A DNA stretch of 64,000 nucleotides from Bacillota bacterium (GTDB taxonomy: Bacteria; Bacillota; Clostridia; Christensenellales; CAG-138). The notes beneath the pieces are model-generated. The model was not told the origin of the DNA. It did no database searches and saw only the letters and a program-made list of their open reading frames with translations. A program made the position numbers and the translations under genes. Positions 1 to 7,414 of the stretch are shown here, in pieces. The stretch spans positions 37,214-101,213 of the forward strand of contig JAEWUO010000018.1 of NCBI GenBank assembly GCA_023459335.1, read 5' to 3'. The stretch's first letter is position 1; each line of letters begins with the position of its first letter.

Positions 1-1
1 G

Positions 2-349
2 CACACGCGGCTGGAGTCCATGCCGCGGCACAACAAACTCTGCCACGGAGACTTTAACCCGACGAACATCATCATTCGCGGCGACGGCGCGCCGTTTATC
101 CTCGACTGGTCCCACGCGACGCAGGGCAACGCCTCTGCGGACGCGGCGCGCACGTTTCTGCTCTTTTCCCTAGCGGGGGATCACAAGGCCGCCGACGCAT
201 ACCTGAAGCTGTTTTGCGACAAGAGCGGTACGCCGATGCAATATGTGCAGCGCTGGATTCCCATCGTCGCCGCCAGCCAGTCCGTCAAAGGAAGGCCGGA
301 GGAACGCGAACTGCTCTTCCGATGGGTGGATGTGGTTGATTATGAGTAA
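2..349 (+). CDS. Phosphotransferase family protein (APH/choline kinase fold), 3' part only
   Basis: This reading frame enters from the left edge of the window, so the N-terminal lobe is missing. The visible 115 or so residues hold the catalytic loop HGDFNPTNII and, about 15 residues later, the metal-binding DWSHATQG segment. These are the Brenner motif and DFG-equivalent of aminoglycoside/choline-type kinases. The family phosphorylates small hydroxylated molecules with ATP. The substrate cannot be told from this fragment, and resistance should not be assumed. The C-terminal helices are ordinary for the fold and the frame ends at a clean TAA. The thioesterase that follows has its own promoter, so the two are probably separate transcripts. 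Confidence 0.8.
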   Translation, partial: HTRLESMPRHNKLCHGDFNPTNIIIRGDGAPFILDWSHATQGNASADAARTFLLFSLAGDHKAADAYLKLFCDKSGTPMQYVQRWIPIVAASQSVKGRPEERELLFRWVDVVDYE

Positions 350-367
350 TTCATTGCTGCTGCGTTC

Positions 368-396
368 TTGCGTTTTCTGTTTCGGTGCGGTATTAT
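368..396 (+). promoter_or_regulatory. Sigma-A-type promoter of the thioesterase gene
   Basis: TTGCGT (368-373), a 17-bp spacer, then TATTAT (391-396). It lies 36 bp before the GTG start at 432. Confidence 0.6.
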
Positions 397-431
397 AACG
401 CTCAGCGAATCATCCTGGGGAGGAATCAGCT

Positions 432-827
432 GTGTCCGAATTAAAAAACGGCTTACGAGGCGAGCAGAAAGAACGCGTCACGGAGCAAAACACCGCCAGA
501 GCGCTCGGCAGCGGCGGGCTGCCCGTCTACGCCACGCCCTGTATGATCACGCTCATGGAATACACCGCGATGGAGAGTATCATGCCCTATCTGGCGGAGG
601 GCAGTTCCACGGTCGGCACGCGCATCGACGTCAAACACCTCTCTGCAACGCCCGTCGGCATGACCATCCGCTGCGAAACGGAGCTCGTCGAGGTCGACCG
701 CAGACGGCTCGTCTTCTCCTGCCGTGCCTATGACGACGCCGGCCTCATCGGCGAAGGAACGCAGGAAAGATTCATCGTAGACGAAGCGAAGTTCATGGAA
801 AAGGCCGCGAAGAAAGCGCGCGGATAA
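432..827 (+). CDS. FlK-like hotdog thioesterase
   Basis: This is a 131-residue single-domain hotdog protein resembling fluoroacetyl-CoA thioesterase FlK and its housekeeping relatives. The residues used by that family are visible: a Glu in the LMEYTAME helix (about residue 41) and a His in KHLSATPVG (about residue 72). The family hydrolyses small acyl-CoA thioesters in the cytoplasm; the physiological acyl group here is unknown. I chose the GTG at 432 because GGGGAGG sits about 10 bp upstream. The gene is monocistronic, between its own promoter and a strong hairpin terminator at 839-870. Fluoroacetate detoxification is not implied, since most FlK homologues are general CoA-recycling enzymes. 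Confidence 0.8.
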   Translation: MSELKNGLRGEQKERVTEQNTARALGSGGLPVYATPCMITLMEYTAMESIMPYLAEGSSTVGTRIDVKHLSATPVGMTIRCETELVEVDRRRLVFSCRAYDDAGLIGEGTQERFIVDEAKFMEKAAKKARG

Positions 828-838
828 CGGAAATACAT

Positions 839-870
839 AAAAAATCCCCTGGCTTTGCCGGGGGATTTTG
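839..870. terminator. Bidirectional intrinsic terminator
   Basis: An 8-bp G/C stem (AAATCCCC / GGGGGATTT) flanked by A and T runs. It sits between the convergent thioesterase and DUF3795 genes and can serve both. Confidence 0.8.
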
Positions 871-875
871 GTATG

Positions 876-1226
876 CTATTTTCGTTCGTTAAATCCGCCG
901 TACGCCTCGTACCATTGATCGGCCAGTTGGAAAAACGCGTTGTACCCACACGCGCGGATATATTCCGTCGCCTGCCGGTATTTTTTATATTTATAGCTAT
1001 CGTGCGCGTAAAACGAGGCGAGGGTTTCGCAGGAGCCGTATGCTTCGCAGTCCGCGCAGCTCGCCAGCCCGCGTTTCACGCAGCAGACCTTCATCGCACA
1101 TTTTGCTTTAGAAATGTCCCGTTCTCCGGTGTCGTATCCAAGCTTGCAACCCTTACATGCGCCCCGCGCAAAGACTTTGCAGGTTTGGCAGTATGCGCCG
1201 CAGCAGCCGAGCAGTTCGCGAGACAT
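876..1226 (-). CDS. DUF3795 cysteine-rich protein
   Basis: A small cytoplasmic protein of 116 residues with at least ten cysteines in CxxC-like pairs (CCGAYCQTC, CKGCK, CAMKVCC, CADC). This is the pattern of DUF3795, a family thought to bind zinc or another metal and with no established function. I placed the start at the ATG at 1226, because AAGGGGG lies at good distance upstream; an in-frame TTG at 1244 would put the ribosome site inside the gene. It is divergent from the membrane protein at 1390 and convergent with the thioesterase. The family match is clear but no role can be given. Confidence 0.75.
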   Translation of the reverse strand: MSRELLGCCGAYCQTCKVFARGACKGCKLGYDTGERDISKAKCAMKVCCVKRGLASCADCEAYGSCETLASFYAHDSYKYKKYRQATEYIRACGYNAFFQLADQWYEAYGGFNERK

Positions 1227-1288
1227 CGTTTTCCCCCTTTGCAAACGTATTTTTATAAGAAACGCTTGATGCGTGATCGCCGCGTAAA

Positions 1289-1317
1289 TTGACAGCGGTT
1301 GCTTTGCGCGATAAAAT
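1289..1317 (+). promoter_or_regulatory. Sigma-A-type promoter for the 1390-2926 operon
   Basis: Consensus TTGACA (1289-1294), 17-bp spacer, TAAAAT (1312-1317). Transcription would start near 1324, giving a leader of about 65 nt. A small palindrome (GCGAT..ATCGC) overlaps the -10 region. Confidence 0.75.
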
Positions 1318-1389
1318 AATCGCGTCCTTACTCCTCATCATCTGATTGTATACCCTGTAAACAAAAAAATAAACCGGGAGGTAACCGTC

Positions 1390-2025
1390 ATGCTCTTTGG
1401 AGATCCGAATCTGAAAACATTCGCCGATCTGGCGAAGGCAGCCGTGCGCGACCCAAGCAACTTCAACTGGACGTTCATCGCCATTTTCGCGTTTGTGGTG
1501 ATGATCTACGTGGACGAAATCCACAAGAAGAACTACAAGGCCATCGCAGCCGCGCTGATGCTCTACAGCGTGCACTGGCTCTATGAAATCGCCAACGCCG
1601 TCATCTGCCATTTCTCCGGCTACGCGCTCTGGACGGTCTCGCCGGAGAGCACGAGCTATATCCTGCTCATCGGGGTCAGCTGGGAGCTTTCGATGATGTT
1701 CGCCGTCGCGGGCTTTACATCGAAACTCCTTCCGCAGGACAAAAACATGAAAATCCTCGGCGTCAACAACCGCGTCGCATTCGCGCTCGGCAGCGCGCTG
1801 TTCTTCTCCCTCGTGGAGATCTTCCTCGCGAGTACGCCCGCGTTCATCTGGGTCTATCCGTGGTGGGGCGCGCTCCCCGTGTTCCTCACGACCTACATCC
1901 CGTTTTTCCTCGCGAGCTATCTTATCTACGACAAGGAACCGAAGGTACAGAAGAAATGGATTATCTCTCTCGCCAGCGTCAATATCGTGCTGCTCGCGGT
2001 GCTTGTCCCGCTCGGCATCATCTGA
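1390..2025 (+). CDS. Multi-pass membrane protein of unknown function
   Basis: A 211-residue hydrophobic protein with about five or six predicted membrane spans (roughly residues 26-44, 50-72, 90-110, 132-150, 155-178 and 190-210) separated by short charged loops. I do not recognise the family. The start ATG has CGGGAGG about 9 bp upstream and follows a consensus promoter. Aromatic residues cluster at the span ends (YSVHWLYE, WVYPWWG). It is the first gene of a likely three-gene unit with the GerMN lipoprotein, which overlaps its 3' end in another frame, and a DUF1330 protein. Co-transcription with a lipoprotein suggests an envelope role, but that is inference only. Confidence 0.65.
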   Translation: MLFGDPNLKTFADLAKAAVRDPSNFNWTFIAIFAFVVMIYVDEIHKKNYKAIAAALMLYSVHWLYEIANAVICHFSGYALWTVSPESTSYILLIGVSWELSMMFAVAGFTSKLLPQDKNMKILGVNNRVAFALGSALFFSLVEIFLASTPAFIWVYPWWGALPVFLTTYIPFFLASYLIYDKEPKVQKKWIISLASVNIVLLAVLVPLGII

Positions 2026-2624
2026 AATACGCGGGCGCGGCGCTTCTCTCGCTGCTGTTTGCAATGGGATTCGCCGCGTGTTCGCCCGCGCCGGAAGCGA
2101 CCGCCGTACCCCCGCCGCGCATCACCGACGTCACGCCTACGCCGGTGCTTCCGTCACAGCCCGACGCAACCGCGACGCCCGCTCTGGTCGACACGGCGAT
2201 CTATCTGCCGGACGAAACCGGAACGAGCCTGACGATATCGTTGGTTCCGGCGGAAGATTCGCCGCGTGGTCTGCTCTCCGCGCTCGTCGCGGCCGGCGCG
2301 CTTCCGGACGTGGATTATGGCAAGAACATCACCTGCACTGCCGCGCAGGAAGAGCTGGACTACGGGGGCGAAGTGTACGACGGCGTGATCGTGCATCTTG
2401 ACCTTTCGGACGCATTCGCCGCTGCGATTCGGGAAGGCAGTGCCACCGCACAGCGGCTGACGCTGCAGATTTTGGTCAACACGTTCCTCGCCCATTATGA
2501 TGCGGACTGGATGCTTCTCTCGATCGAAGGCACCGATCTGCAAACGATGTACGCGCGCTACGACCGTCCGATTCAGTATGACCAGTTCGTGCCGACGCAG
2601 GCGGATGCAACCACAAAACCGTAA
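1956..2624 (+). CDS. Lipoprotein with GerMN domain
   Basis: The product begins with a long basic n-region and then a hydrophobic stretch ending in the lipobox GFAAC, so it should be lipidated and held outside the membrane. After a Pro/Thr/Ala linker comes a domain of about 110 residues with the spacing typical of the GerMN (sporulation/germination) fold, including the LDLSDAFAAAI strand and the TLQILVNTFLAHYDAD helix. The start is uncertain. I used ATG 1956, which overlaps the upstream membrane gene by 70 bp and gives an n-region of nearly 30 residues. GerMN domains occur in GerM and in lipoproteins of non-sporulating Firmicutes, so sporulation is not proven by this gene. Confidence 0.65.
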   Translation: MDYLSRQRQYRAARGACPARHHLKYAGAALLSLLFAMGFAACSPAPEATAVPPPRITDVTPTPVLPSQPDATATPALVDTAIYLPDETGTSLTISLVPAEDSPRGLLSALVAAGALPDVDYGKNITCTAAQEELDYGGEVYDGVIVHLDLSDAFAAAIREGSATAQRLTLQILVNTFLAHYDADWMLLSIEGTDLQTMYARYDRPIQYDQFVPTQADATTKP

Positions 2625-2635
2625 AGGAGAGCGCT

Positions 2636-2926
2636 GTGTCCTGTTATTTTATCGCGCGCATCCAAATCCACGACGAGGCGGAATACGCTCGGTATCTCGC
2701 GCACTGCGACGAGGTGTTCTCGCGTTACGACGGGCGGTATCTCGCCCTGGACCTTGCGCCGACCCCGCTGGAAGGAGAACCCGAAGAGGGGCGCGAGGTG
2801 CTTATCGAATTTCCCGACGAGGCGGCGTTTTTCCGCTGGTACGATTCGCCGGAATATCGGGAGATCCTCGCACACCGGCTCAAGGGAGCGAACTGCACCG
2901 CGTCCCTCGTCCGCGGAAAAGAGTGA
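2636..2926 (+). CDS. DUF1330 family protein
   Basis: A 96-residue protein with the ferredoxin-like alpha/beta dimer pattern of DUF1330: an N-terminal strand YFIARIQI, the Y.RY segment, and the FFRWYDSPEY signature near residue 70. The family is widespread and biochemically uncharacterised. It starts at GTG 2636, 8 bp after AAAGGAG, and follows the lipoprotein stop by 11 bp, so it belongs to the same operon. A hairpin terminator follows directly. Confidence 0.75.
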   Translation: MSCYFIARIQIHDEAEYARYLAHCDEVFSRYDGRYLALDLAPTPLEGEPEEGREVLIEFPDEAAFFRWYDSPEYREILAHRLKGANCTASLVRGKE

Positions 2927-2928
2927 TC

Positions 2929-2962
2929 AAAAAAAACTGCGCCGCCCGGCGCAGTTTTTTTA
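2929..2962. terminator. Bidirectional intrinsic terminator
   Basis: ACTGCGCCG / CGGCGCAGT stem flanked by seven A and seven T. It ends both the DUF1330 operon and the convergent DUF4180 gene. Confidence 0.85.
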
Positions 2963-3328
2963 TCTCGTGCGGGAAAGTTTTTCGATCGCCTCCGCTTCGT
3001 TTGAAACAAAGAACACGTGGTTTCCGTTGTTGCTCTCGCAGATAAAGTCCCGAAGCGGCTTGCTCGTATACCCGGAAAAGTCGCCGATGATTGCGAGCTT
3101 GACCTGATAATTGACGAATTTCTGCAGAATTTCGCTCGCGAGCCCGCTGCCGAGTGAAAAAAAACGCCCGTCCAGCGCTGATTTTTTCAGCGCGATCCGG
3201 TCCGCGTCCGTCTCGTATCGCACCGTCGCCATCAGGTCCAGCGCGGACTGCGCGTCCGTGATCAGCGTCCCTTCGCTTTCGACCAGCGCGATTGTCTCGC
3301 CGTTTTTGTTCACCGTTCGAATGCTCAT
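2960..3328 (-). CDS. DUF4180 family protein
   Basis: A 122-residue soluble protein matching the DUF4180 pattern: FFSLGSGLASEILQKFVNY (about 56-74), then LAIIGDFSGYTSKPLRDFI (about 78-96) and a final HVFFVSNEAEAI. It resembles STAS/GNAT-neighbour proteins of unknown activity. Its ATG overlaps the stop of the upstream pseudouridine synthase in an ATGA arrangement, so the two are translationally coupled. No catalytic motif is evident to me. Confidence 0.8.
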   Translation of the reverse strand: MSIRTVNKNGETIALVESEGTLITDAQSALDLMATVRYETDADRIALKKSALDGRFFSLGSGLASEILQKFVNYQVKLAIIGDFSGYTSKPLRDFICESNNGNHVFFVSNEAEAIEKLSRTR

Positions 3329-4230
3329 CTTTTCTCTTCCTCCGTTTCCGGAAAATCGATCAGCCGCCGCATATCCTCCGGAAAGTCGGAGACGAGACGG
3401 ATTCGCTCGCCCGTAACCGGATGCGTGAGCGACAGTTCGCAGGAGTGCAGCGCGGGACGCGCGATCAGCGCTCGATCCTCCGCGCCGTAGAGCCAGTCCC
3501 CCGCGAGCGGGAAGCCGATCGCCGCCAGATGCAGCCGAAGCTGGTGCGTGCGCCCCGTGCGCGGCACAAGCCGCAGGAGCGTGAACCGGCCGTTTACCGC
3601 CAGCGTTTCATATTCCGTCCGCGCGGGCTGGCAGCCTTCGCAAATTGCGCGCCGGTAAGCGGAGCCTTCCGCCATACCGATCGGCAGCTCGATTACGCCG
3701 TTTGGCGGTTCGACGCGGCCGATCGCAACGCCCAGATAGACGCGCGCGTAGTCCTGCGTATGCATCTGCCGCCGGAGACGCTCGTGGATGTATCCGCTCT
3801 TGGCAAACGCCATGAGCCCCGAAGTGCCGCGGTCGAGACGGCTCACGGGATGCGGGCTGATCCTTCCGCCCAGATAATGACAGACCGCGTTTTCCAGCGT
3901 AAGCTCCTCCGGATCGCGCGTGGACTGGTGCACGGCGATGCCCGCGGGCTTGTCGATGATCAGCAGATCCTCGTCCTCATAACGCACGTCGAGCGGATAC
4001 GCCATCGGTACGATATGCCCTGTCGGCTGGTCGCCGATTTCGATCGTCAGCGTATCCCCCGCGTTCACCCGCGCGGTGACGTAGCGCGGCTCTCCGTTGA
4101 GCAGGATGCCCGTCTCGCGGCGTTTCAGACGCGAAATATGCGCGTCCGAACAGGCAAATTCGCGGCGCAGGAGGCTCAGCACCGTCCGTCCGCCGTCGGC
4201 GGGATCGATCGTCTTCGTCAGCGTCCGCAT
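3325..4230 (-). CDS. RluA-family pseudouridine synthase
   Basis: A 301-residue RNA pseudouridine synthase. An S4-like N-terminal domain (LSLLRREFACSDAHISRLKR... about 18-50) is followed by the RluA catalytic domain with the signature HPVSRLDRGTSGLM, whose Asp is the nucleophile, and the later GRTHQLRLHLAAIGFPL motif. The enzyme isomerises specific uridines in 23S rRNA or tRNA; the site cannot be told from sequence. I placed the start at ATG 4230, just after GGGGAGG; an upstream extension lacks support. It overlaps the DUF4180 gene by 4 bp. Confidence 0.88.
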   Translation of the reverse strand: MRTLTKTIDPADGGRTVLSLLRREFACSDAHISRLKRRETGILLNGEPRYVTARVNAGDTLTIEIGDQPTGHIVPMAYPLDVRYEDEDLLIIDKPAGIAVHQSTRDPEELTLENAVCHYLGGRISPHPVSRLDRGTSGLMAFAKSGYIHERLRRQMHTQDYARVYLGVAIGRVEPPNGVIELPIGMAEGSAYRRAICEGCQPARTEYETLAVNGRFTLLRLVPRTGRTHQLRLHLAAIGFPLAGDWLYGAEDRALIARPALHSCELSLTHPVTGERIRLVSDFPEDMRRLIDFPETEEEKR

Positions 4231-4410
4231 CCTCTCGCCTCCCCGCTTGCTCTCTGTTTTTCTCACTCTACCGTAAGCCGGCGAAAAACGCAACGCCATA
4301 AACGGGTGCTTTTCCGGAACAATTCCATAAAAAGCGTTTCCAGCACCGTAAGAAAACAAAAACACGGCAACATGATATGGATGCTTTTCCGGGGCAATTT
4401 CGAAAAATAC

Positions 4411-4440
4411 TTTTCAAGTTTGAATTGCATCCTTTATACT
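4411..4440 (+). promoter_or_regulatory. Probable trxA promoter
   Basis: TATACT at 4435-4440 with a weak TTTTCA (4411-4416) 18 bp upstream. It is about 48 bp before the thioredoxin start. Confidence 0.45.
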
Positions 4441-4487
4441 GTAAGCAGGGAACATCGTTTCCCTTATCATAAAAAGGAGTGATCCAA

Positions 4488-4799
4488 ATGGGTATTGTCG
4501 ATATCACCAACGCGAACTTCACGGGCGAAGTGCTCGAAAGCGATCGAAAGGTGCTGGTCGATTTCTGGGCGCCGTGGTGCGGCCCCTGCCGCATGGTTTC
4601 CCCCATCGTGGACGAAATTGCCCGCGAAAGCGCGGAGGTCAAGGTCTGCAAGATCAACATCGACGAACAGCCGCAGCTCGCGAGCCAGTACGGCGTCATG
4701 AGCATCCCCACGCTGATGGTGTTTGAAAACGGCGAACCTGTGGAAAAAGCCGTCGGCGCGCGCAATAAAGCGTTTATTCTTCAGATGCTGGAGGGCTGA
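4488..4799 (+). CDS. trxA: Thioredoxin
   Basis: A 103-residue classical thioredoxin, the normal family length. The active site WAPWCGPC gives Cys31 and Cys34, and the cis-proline loop reads SIPTLMVF near residue 72. It reduces protein disulfides in the cytoplasm, recharged by thioredoxin reductase, whose gene is not in this window. ATG 4488 is chosen over the GTG at 4479 because AAAGGAG sits 8-9 bp before it. The gene stands alone between its own promoter and a terminator. Confidence 0.95.
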   Translation: MGIVDITNANFTGEVLESDRKVLVDFWAPWCGPCRMVSPIVDEIARESAEVKVCKINIDEQPQLASQYGVMSIPTLMVFENGEPVEKAVGARNKAFILQMLEG

Positions 4800-4816
4800 A
4801 ACAGGTATTACAATCA

Positions 4817-4852
4817 AACTCCCCCGTGCGCCGCAAAGCGTCCGGGGGAGTC
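4817..4852 (+). terminator. Intrinsic terminator after trxA
   Basis: ACTCCCCCG / CGGGGGAGT stem with a 14-nt loop, followed by a T-rich tract. It lies between convergent trxA and mgtC. Confidence 0.7.
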
Positions 4853-4874
4853 GTTGTTTCTCGGGGCGGTATTA

Positions 4875-5558
4875 TTACTCGTACACCGACTCGACCGACA
4901 TCACCCCGTCGATTCTGGAGAGGCACTCCATCATCACGGAGAGGTCGTCCCGGTTCGGCAGGGTCAGGTGCGCGTAAACGTGCCGCTTGAGGTTTTTTGT
5001 GTCGATCGCAAAACTGAACTCGTCGATGATGCAGCCCATGCGCTCCAGGTCCCTCTGCAGATTGACGATGCTCTGCCCCTCCATGGAAAGCACAAGCTGC
5101 AGCACGAGACGGTTGGCTTTTCTGCGGCGGCTGTGCGCCATGGTGCGCAGCACGCGCAGCACGATCAGGATCAGGCCCGTGGTCGCGATGGCGAGGATGT
5201 AATTACCGCAGCCCGCCGCGAGGCCGACGCAGGAAACGCACCACAGACTGCTCGCCGTGGTCAGTCCGCGGACCGTGATGCCCTCCTTTATGATGGTGCC
5301 CGCGCAGAGAAAGCCTATGCCGCTGACCACCTGCGCGCCGATGCGCGCGGGATCGATGCCGGAGTATTTCGCCGCGAGGAATTCACCGCTGCACATGACG
5401 AGCGCCGCGCCGACGGCGACGAGGATGTGCGTGCGCATGCCCGCGTTGCGCTGCACGTGTTCGCGTTCAAACCCGATGACGCCCGCGAGCAGTCCCGCGA
5501 GCGCGACGCGCCCCAGCATGGAGAGCGTCTGGAGCCAGTCGAAGGAAAAATTCAGCAT
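4875..5558 (-). CDS. MgtC/SapB family membrane protein
   Basis: A 227-residue protein with the MgtC/SapB membrane domain in the first 140 residues. Motifs are GVIGFERE (about 27-34), the R.HILVAVGAALVM span and the GIGFLCAGTII.....V.GLTTAS.LW segment that defines the family. A C-terminal ACT-like domain of about 75 residues follows. MgtC proteins modulate magnesium homeostasis and the F-ATPase in some pathogens, while many clostridial members have no known role. A promoter reads upstream on this strand. The 80-nt leader shows no M-box that I can recognise. Confidence 0.85.
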   Translation of the reverse strand: MLNFSFDWLQTLSMLGRVALAGLLAGVIGFEREHVQRNAGMRTHILVAVGAALVMCSGEFLAAKYSGIDPARIGAQVVSGIGFLCAGTIIKEGITVRGLTTASSLWCVSCVGLAAGCGNYILAIATTGLILIVLRVLRTMAHSRRRKANRLVLQLVLSMEGQSIVNLQRDLERMGCIIDEFSFAIDTKNLKRHVYAHLTLPNRDDLSVMMECLSRIDGVMSVESVYE

Positions 5559-5642
5559 GGTGGTGTCTCCTTCCCGTCACGTGAAGCGTGCCATGAAAAA
5601 CAGAATTGTAAAATCTAAATCAAATAACCTTTGTATTCGTTT

Positions 5643-5670
5643 ATTATACACATCGCTGAGGATTCGGCAA
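5643..5670 (-). promoter_or_regulatory. Promoter of the mgtC-like gene
   Basis: On the minus strand TTGCCG (5670-5665), 16-bp spacer, TATAAT (5648-5643). The leader to the ATG is about 80 nt. Confidence 0.6.
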
Positions 5671-5727
5671 GGAGGGAAGACGAATATTTGCGCTTTTTTA
5701 TGTTTTTCTCAAAAACGCGGCGAATAA

Positions 5728-5762
5728 AAACCGGCCTCCGTCGAAACGGAGGCCGGTCATCC
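5728..5762 (-). terminator. Terminator downstream of asnB
   Basis: A perfect 12-bp stem ACCGGCCTCCGT / ACGGAGGCCGGT with a CGAA loop and a T-run on the minus strand. It lies 50 bp after the asnB stop. Confidence 0.8.
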
Positions 5763-5813
5763 CGCCGTGGAAGGAGCGAATTCCCACGGTATGTAAGGAC
5801 GCTTAGGAAAGTA

Positions 5814-7391
5814 TCATACCGCGCTTGCGCCGTAGTTCGCGAGCACGCGCGCCGACGGGTCGTTGACGTTGCAGCCCTCCCACGTGCGGTTGGGCATCCA
5901 GAAATCCTTGACCATATGCGCCTGACCGGGGTATTCCGCCTCGAATAGTTCGCGATAGAGGAGCGATTCCTTCGTAAACGGCGTCGCGAACGTATATTTT
6001 CTGCTGCGTTCGGCAAACTCCTCGTCGGTATAGAGTTTTTCGGCATACGCCTTGATCTGGTCGACCATGGAGTGTCCGACCGCGTCCGAAAACGCGGCTT
6101 TTTCGCGATAGAGGATATCGTGCGGCAGATAGTCACCCTCAAACGCATGGCGCAGAAGGTACTTGCCCTTGCCGAAGCGGTTCATCTTCAGCGCAGGATC
6201 GATCGACATGACGTACTTGACGAAATCCAGATCGCCGAACGGCACGCGCGCCTCCAGCGAGTTGGAAGAGATGCAGCGGTCCGCGCGGAGCACGTCGTAC
6301 ATGTAGATTTCGTCGATGCGCTTCTTGGCTTCCTTCTGGAATTCCTCTTCGTTCGGCGCGAAATCCGTATACTTATAACCGAACAGCTCGTCGGAGATTT
6401 CACCGGTCATCAGCACGCGGATGTTCGTGTTTTCGTGAATGTGCTTGCACACCAGATACATGCCCACGCTCGCGCGGATGGTCGTAATATCGTATGTTTC
6501 CAGAATCCGTACGAGGTTGCGCAGCGAGGCGATGACTTCCTGTACGGTCATGTAAACTTCGGTGTGTTCCGCACCGAGATAGTCGGCAACCTGCTTGGCA
6601 TATTTCAGGTCGATCGCGTCGCCGACCATGCCGATGGCGAATGTGCGGATCGGCTTGGAAAGATATTTGGCCGCAATCGCGCAGACCAGCGAACTGTCCA
6701 ATCCGCCGCTGAGCAGGAACCCGAGCGGCACATCCGAATCCAGACGTTTTACGACGCCGAGCGTCAGTTTTTCGTTGATTGTTTTGCAGACTTCGTCCAG
6801 CCCGTCCGGCGAATACGACCTGACGCTCGTCAGATCCGTATACTGAATAAACTCGCCGTCCTTCCAGTAATGCCCCGGCGGGAAGGGGTTGATCGCCCCC
6901 GTCAGGCCGGCAAGGTTCTTCGCCTCGCTGGCAAAAAGGATCGCACCGTCCTCGTCGTAACCATAAAACAGCGGACGGATGCCGATGGGATCGCGCGCGG
7001 CGATTAACGAGTCGCTTTTATGATCGTAAAGAATCAGCGCGTACTCCGCATCCAGCATCTGGAACATGTCCGTCCCGTAACGCTGATACATGGGCAAGAG
7101 CAGCTCGCAATCCGAGCCGCTCTTGAATTCATATCCCGAAAATAACTCGTCACGCATCTTGCGGAATCCGTACAGTTCGCCGTTGCAGACAACCGCATCC
7201 CCGTTCCGCTCAAACGGCTGCATGCCGCTCTTTTCCAGGCCCATGATCGTCAGGCGGTGGAACATCAGGTACCCATCCCCAACGCTCAGCATTCGCGACA
7301 GATCAGGTCCCCTTGAGATGGTTTTATAAAATCCGTCGACAAGCAAATCCAAAGGTATGCGCTTGCCGAGGTATCCCATGATAGAACACAT
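5814..7391 (-). CDS. asnB: Asparagine synthase (glutamine-hydrolysing)
   Basis: A 525-residue class II amidotransferase. The N-terminal Ntn domain starts with Met-Cys, so the nucleophile is Cys2 after Met removal, and it contains the CNGELYGF and GSDCE glutaminase motifs. The synthetase domain has the PP-loop SGGLDSS (about 229-235), the LMTGEISDELFGYKY pyrophosphate-binding loop and EARVPFGD. It converts aspartate, glutamine and ATP to asparagine and glutamate. It lies 24 bp behind glnN on the same strand with its own GGGAGA ribosome site, so glutamine made by GlnN can feed it from one transcript. Length fits the E. coli AsnB type. Confidence 0.95.
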   Translation of the reverse strand: MCSIMGYLGKRIPLDLLVDGFYKTISRGPDLSRMLSVGDGYLMFHRLTIMGLEKSGMQPFERNGDAVVCNGELYGFRKMRDELFSGYEFKSGSDCELLLPMYQRYGTDMFQMLDAEYALILYDHKSDSLIAARDPIGIRPLFYGYDEDGAILFASEAKNLAGLTGAINPFPPGHYWKDGEFIQYTDLTSVRSYSPDGLDEVCKTINEKLTLGVVKRLDSDVPLGFLLSGGLDSSLVCAIAAKYLSKPIRTFAIGMVGDAIDLKYAKQVADYLGAEHTEVYMTVQEVIASLRNLVRILETYDITTIRASVGMYLVCKHIHENTNIRVLMTGEISDELFGYKYTDFAPNEEEFQKEAKKRIDEIYMYDVLRADRCISSNSLEARVPFGDLDFVKYVMSIDPALKMNRFGKGKYLLRHAFEGDYLPHDILYREKAAFSDAVGHSMVDQIKAYAEKLYTDEEFAERSRKYTFATPFTKESLLYRELFEAEYPGQAHMVKDFWMPNRTWEGCNVNDPSARVLANYGASAV

Positions 7392-7414
7392 GATCCAAGT
7401 ATCTCCCGATCTTA

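Noticed and set aside
3292..4482. 396-codon open frame on the plus strand
   Set aside because: Antisense to the RluA-type synthase, which has intact catalytic motifs.
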